Origin: RXIX01 sp003989075
Lineage (GTDB): Bacteria; Pseudomonadota; Gammaproteobacteria; Competibacterales; Competibacteraceae
DNA: 14,243 nt
Direction: 5' to 3'
Assembly: GCA_029780415.1 (NCBI GenBank)
Contig: JAKOYN010000033.1
Location: 1 to 14,243, forward strand
This document shows positions 13,701 through 14,243 of the stretch, one piece after another (within the stretch, counting starts at the first letter, position 1; every line of letters starts with the position of its first letter). A program made the position numbers and the translations under genes. The notes under the pieces are model-generated. The model saw only the letters and a list, made by a program, of their open reading frames with translations, was not told the DNA's origin and did no database searches.

Positions 13701-14243
13701 GCGTTCACGTCACGGTCATGGACCACACCGCATTCACCGCACACCCATTCTCTGATCCCAAGACCCTCTCGACCTTTTGGGCCGCCGATTGCACCGCAAC
13801 CGGAACAGGTTTGGGTTGAGAGTCTCTCAGAGACTTCTCTGTACACCACTTTCCGCGCAATCGCTTTATAGGAAAGCAGGTTTTTAAACGTGGCCCAACC
13901 GGCGTCATTGACCGATTTAGCCATATTCGTTTTTGCCAGCCGGGCGCTTCCGACATCGCCCACCACAATCAATTCACATTCCTTGGTGAGCCTATCGGAT
14001 TCCTTATGCAGAAAATCCTTGCGCCGATTGGCAATCTTGGCGTGCAGATTCCGCGCCTGCCGGGAACGCTTCTTGCGCTGATGTTCCGCAATCCGTCGTT
14101 GCTGATGCCGATACCAGCGCGGCGCTTCAATCTTGCGGCCATCCGAACAGGTCGCCAGCGTCTTCAGACCCAAGTCAATGCCGATGTGCCTGGTTCCGGT
14201 TGTGGCTTCCGCTTCCGGCACTTCAACCACAAAATTGACGTAC
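13652..14243 (-). CDS. tnpB: TnpB RNA-guided nuclease homologue of an IS200/IS605-type element (5' end beyond window)
   Basis: About 196 C-terminal residues are in the window; the frame stays open to the edge (upstream residues YVNFVV), so the N-terminal part is missing from view rather than broken. Counting from the GTG at 14230, RuvC-I is GIDLGLKTLATCSDG (17-31, Asp19). A basic helix follows (HQQRRIAEHQRKKRSRQARN, 42-61). Then come the zinc ribbon cysteines (CSGCG at 142-146, CGECG at 164-168) and RuvC-III HDRDVNAALNIL (171-182). RuvC-II reads IVVGDVGSARLAKT (88-101): Gly91 and not Glu occupies the usual catalytic position of IVVEDL-type TnpB. This variant may use a displaced acidic residue or be inactive. 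It lies downstream of nothing else in view and points toward fabD. Confidence 0.92.
   Translation of the reverse strand, partial: YVNFVVEVPEAEATTGTRHIGIDLGLKTLATCSDGRKIEAPRWYRHQQRRIAEHQRKKRSRQARNLHAKIANRRKDFLHKESDRLTKECELIVVGDVGSARLAKTNMAKSVNDAGWATFKNLLSYKAIARKVVYREVSERLSTQTCSGCGAIGGPKGREGLGIREWVCGECGVVHDRDVNAALNILRMGHHTLALK

Larger units (their letters stand above)
13590..14243 (-). mobile_element. IS200/IS605-type element carrying tnpB (right-end portion, cut by window)
   Basis: The element includes the tnpB 3' part and a right end made of GC-rich hairpins. On the minus strand it reads GAATCCCCTCCC (13646-13635), a 7-bp hairpin GCGGGGG/CCCCCGC (13606-13623, loop CTAC), then GGGGAGGATGTCAA ending at 13590. 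The terminal TCAA is like the right cleavage tetranucleotide of IS608-type elements. The left end, and any tnpA, lie outside the window. Such elements insert without target duplication. The boundary at 13590 is inferred from the motif. Confidence 0.75.

Noticed and set aside
1..14243. CRISPR arrays, tRNA or rRNA genes
   Set aside because: No regularly spaced repeats, tRNA-like cloverleaf or rRNA-like stretches were seen on reading either strand.

Overview
The window looks like a chromosomal stretch from a high-GC proteobacterium with central carbon metabolism built around acyl-CoA carboxylation. The gene set (ethylmalonyl-CoA pathway genes beside a sodium-pumping decarboxylase of the methylmalonyl-CoA type) and the general look of the proteins suggest a gammaproteobacterium, perhaps a polyhydroxyalkanoate- or glycogen-accumulating lineage. 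That taxonomic guess is inference; no rRNA or marker gene is present.

Plus strand, 1-4485: the tail of a B12-binding acyl-CoA mutase (probably ethylmalonyl-CoA mutase) overlaps a MeaB-type GTPase. Next comes crotonyl-CoA carboxylase/reductase (Ccr), which here carries an extra C-terminal pair of CBS domains. A strong rho-independent terminator closes this unit. A quinone-oxidoreductase-like MDR protein with a TTG start follows, overlapping a small unknown membrane protein.

Minus strand, 4506-8223: a compact four-gene efflux operon reading tetR, hlyD-type adaptor, FtsX/MacB-type permease, ATPase. It has a near-consensus promoter and a perfect 2 x 10 bp operator palindrome at the expected start of transcription, so TetR autoregulation of the exporter is likely.

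Minus strand, 8349-12022: a complete biotin-dependent, Na+-translocating decarboxylase in the order carboxyltransferase, gamma, biotin carrier, beta. This is the mmdADCB order known from methylmalonyl-CoA decarboxylases, and the operon ends in a likely terminator. Upstream lies about 300 bp without a gene but with alternative hairpins.

Minus strand, 12325-13490: a FabD-like malonyltransferase with a GTG start and its own promoter, followed by a 61-residue unknown ORF coupled to it by an ATGA overlap. Minus strand, 13590-14243: the right end and 3' part of an IS200/IS605-type TnpB element cut by the window edge.

Metabolic reading (inference): Ccr and the mutase run the ethylmalonyl-CoA route, which passes through propionyl-CoA and methylmalonyl-CoA. 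The Mmd complex could interconvert methylmalonyl-CoA and propionyl-CoA while coupling to the Na+ gradient, and the CBS pair could let Ccr respond to an adenine nucleotide or related ligand. The Ccr-CBS fusion is the most distinctive feature of the window.
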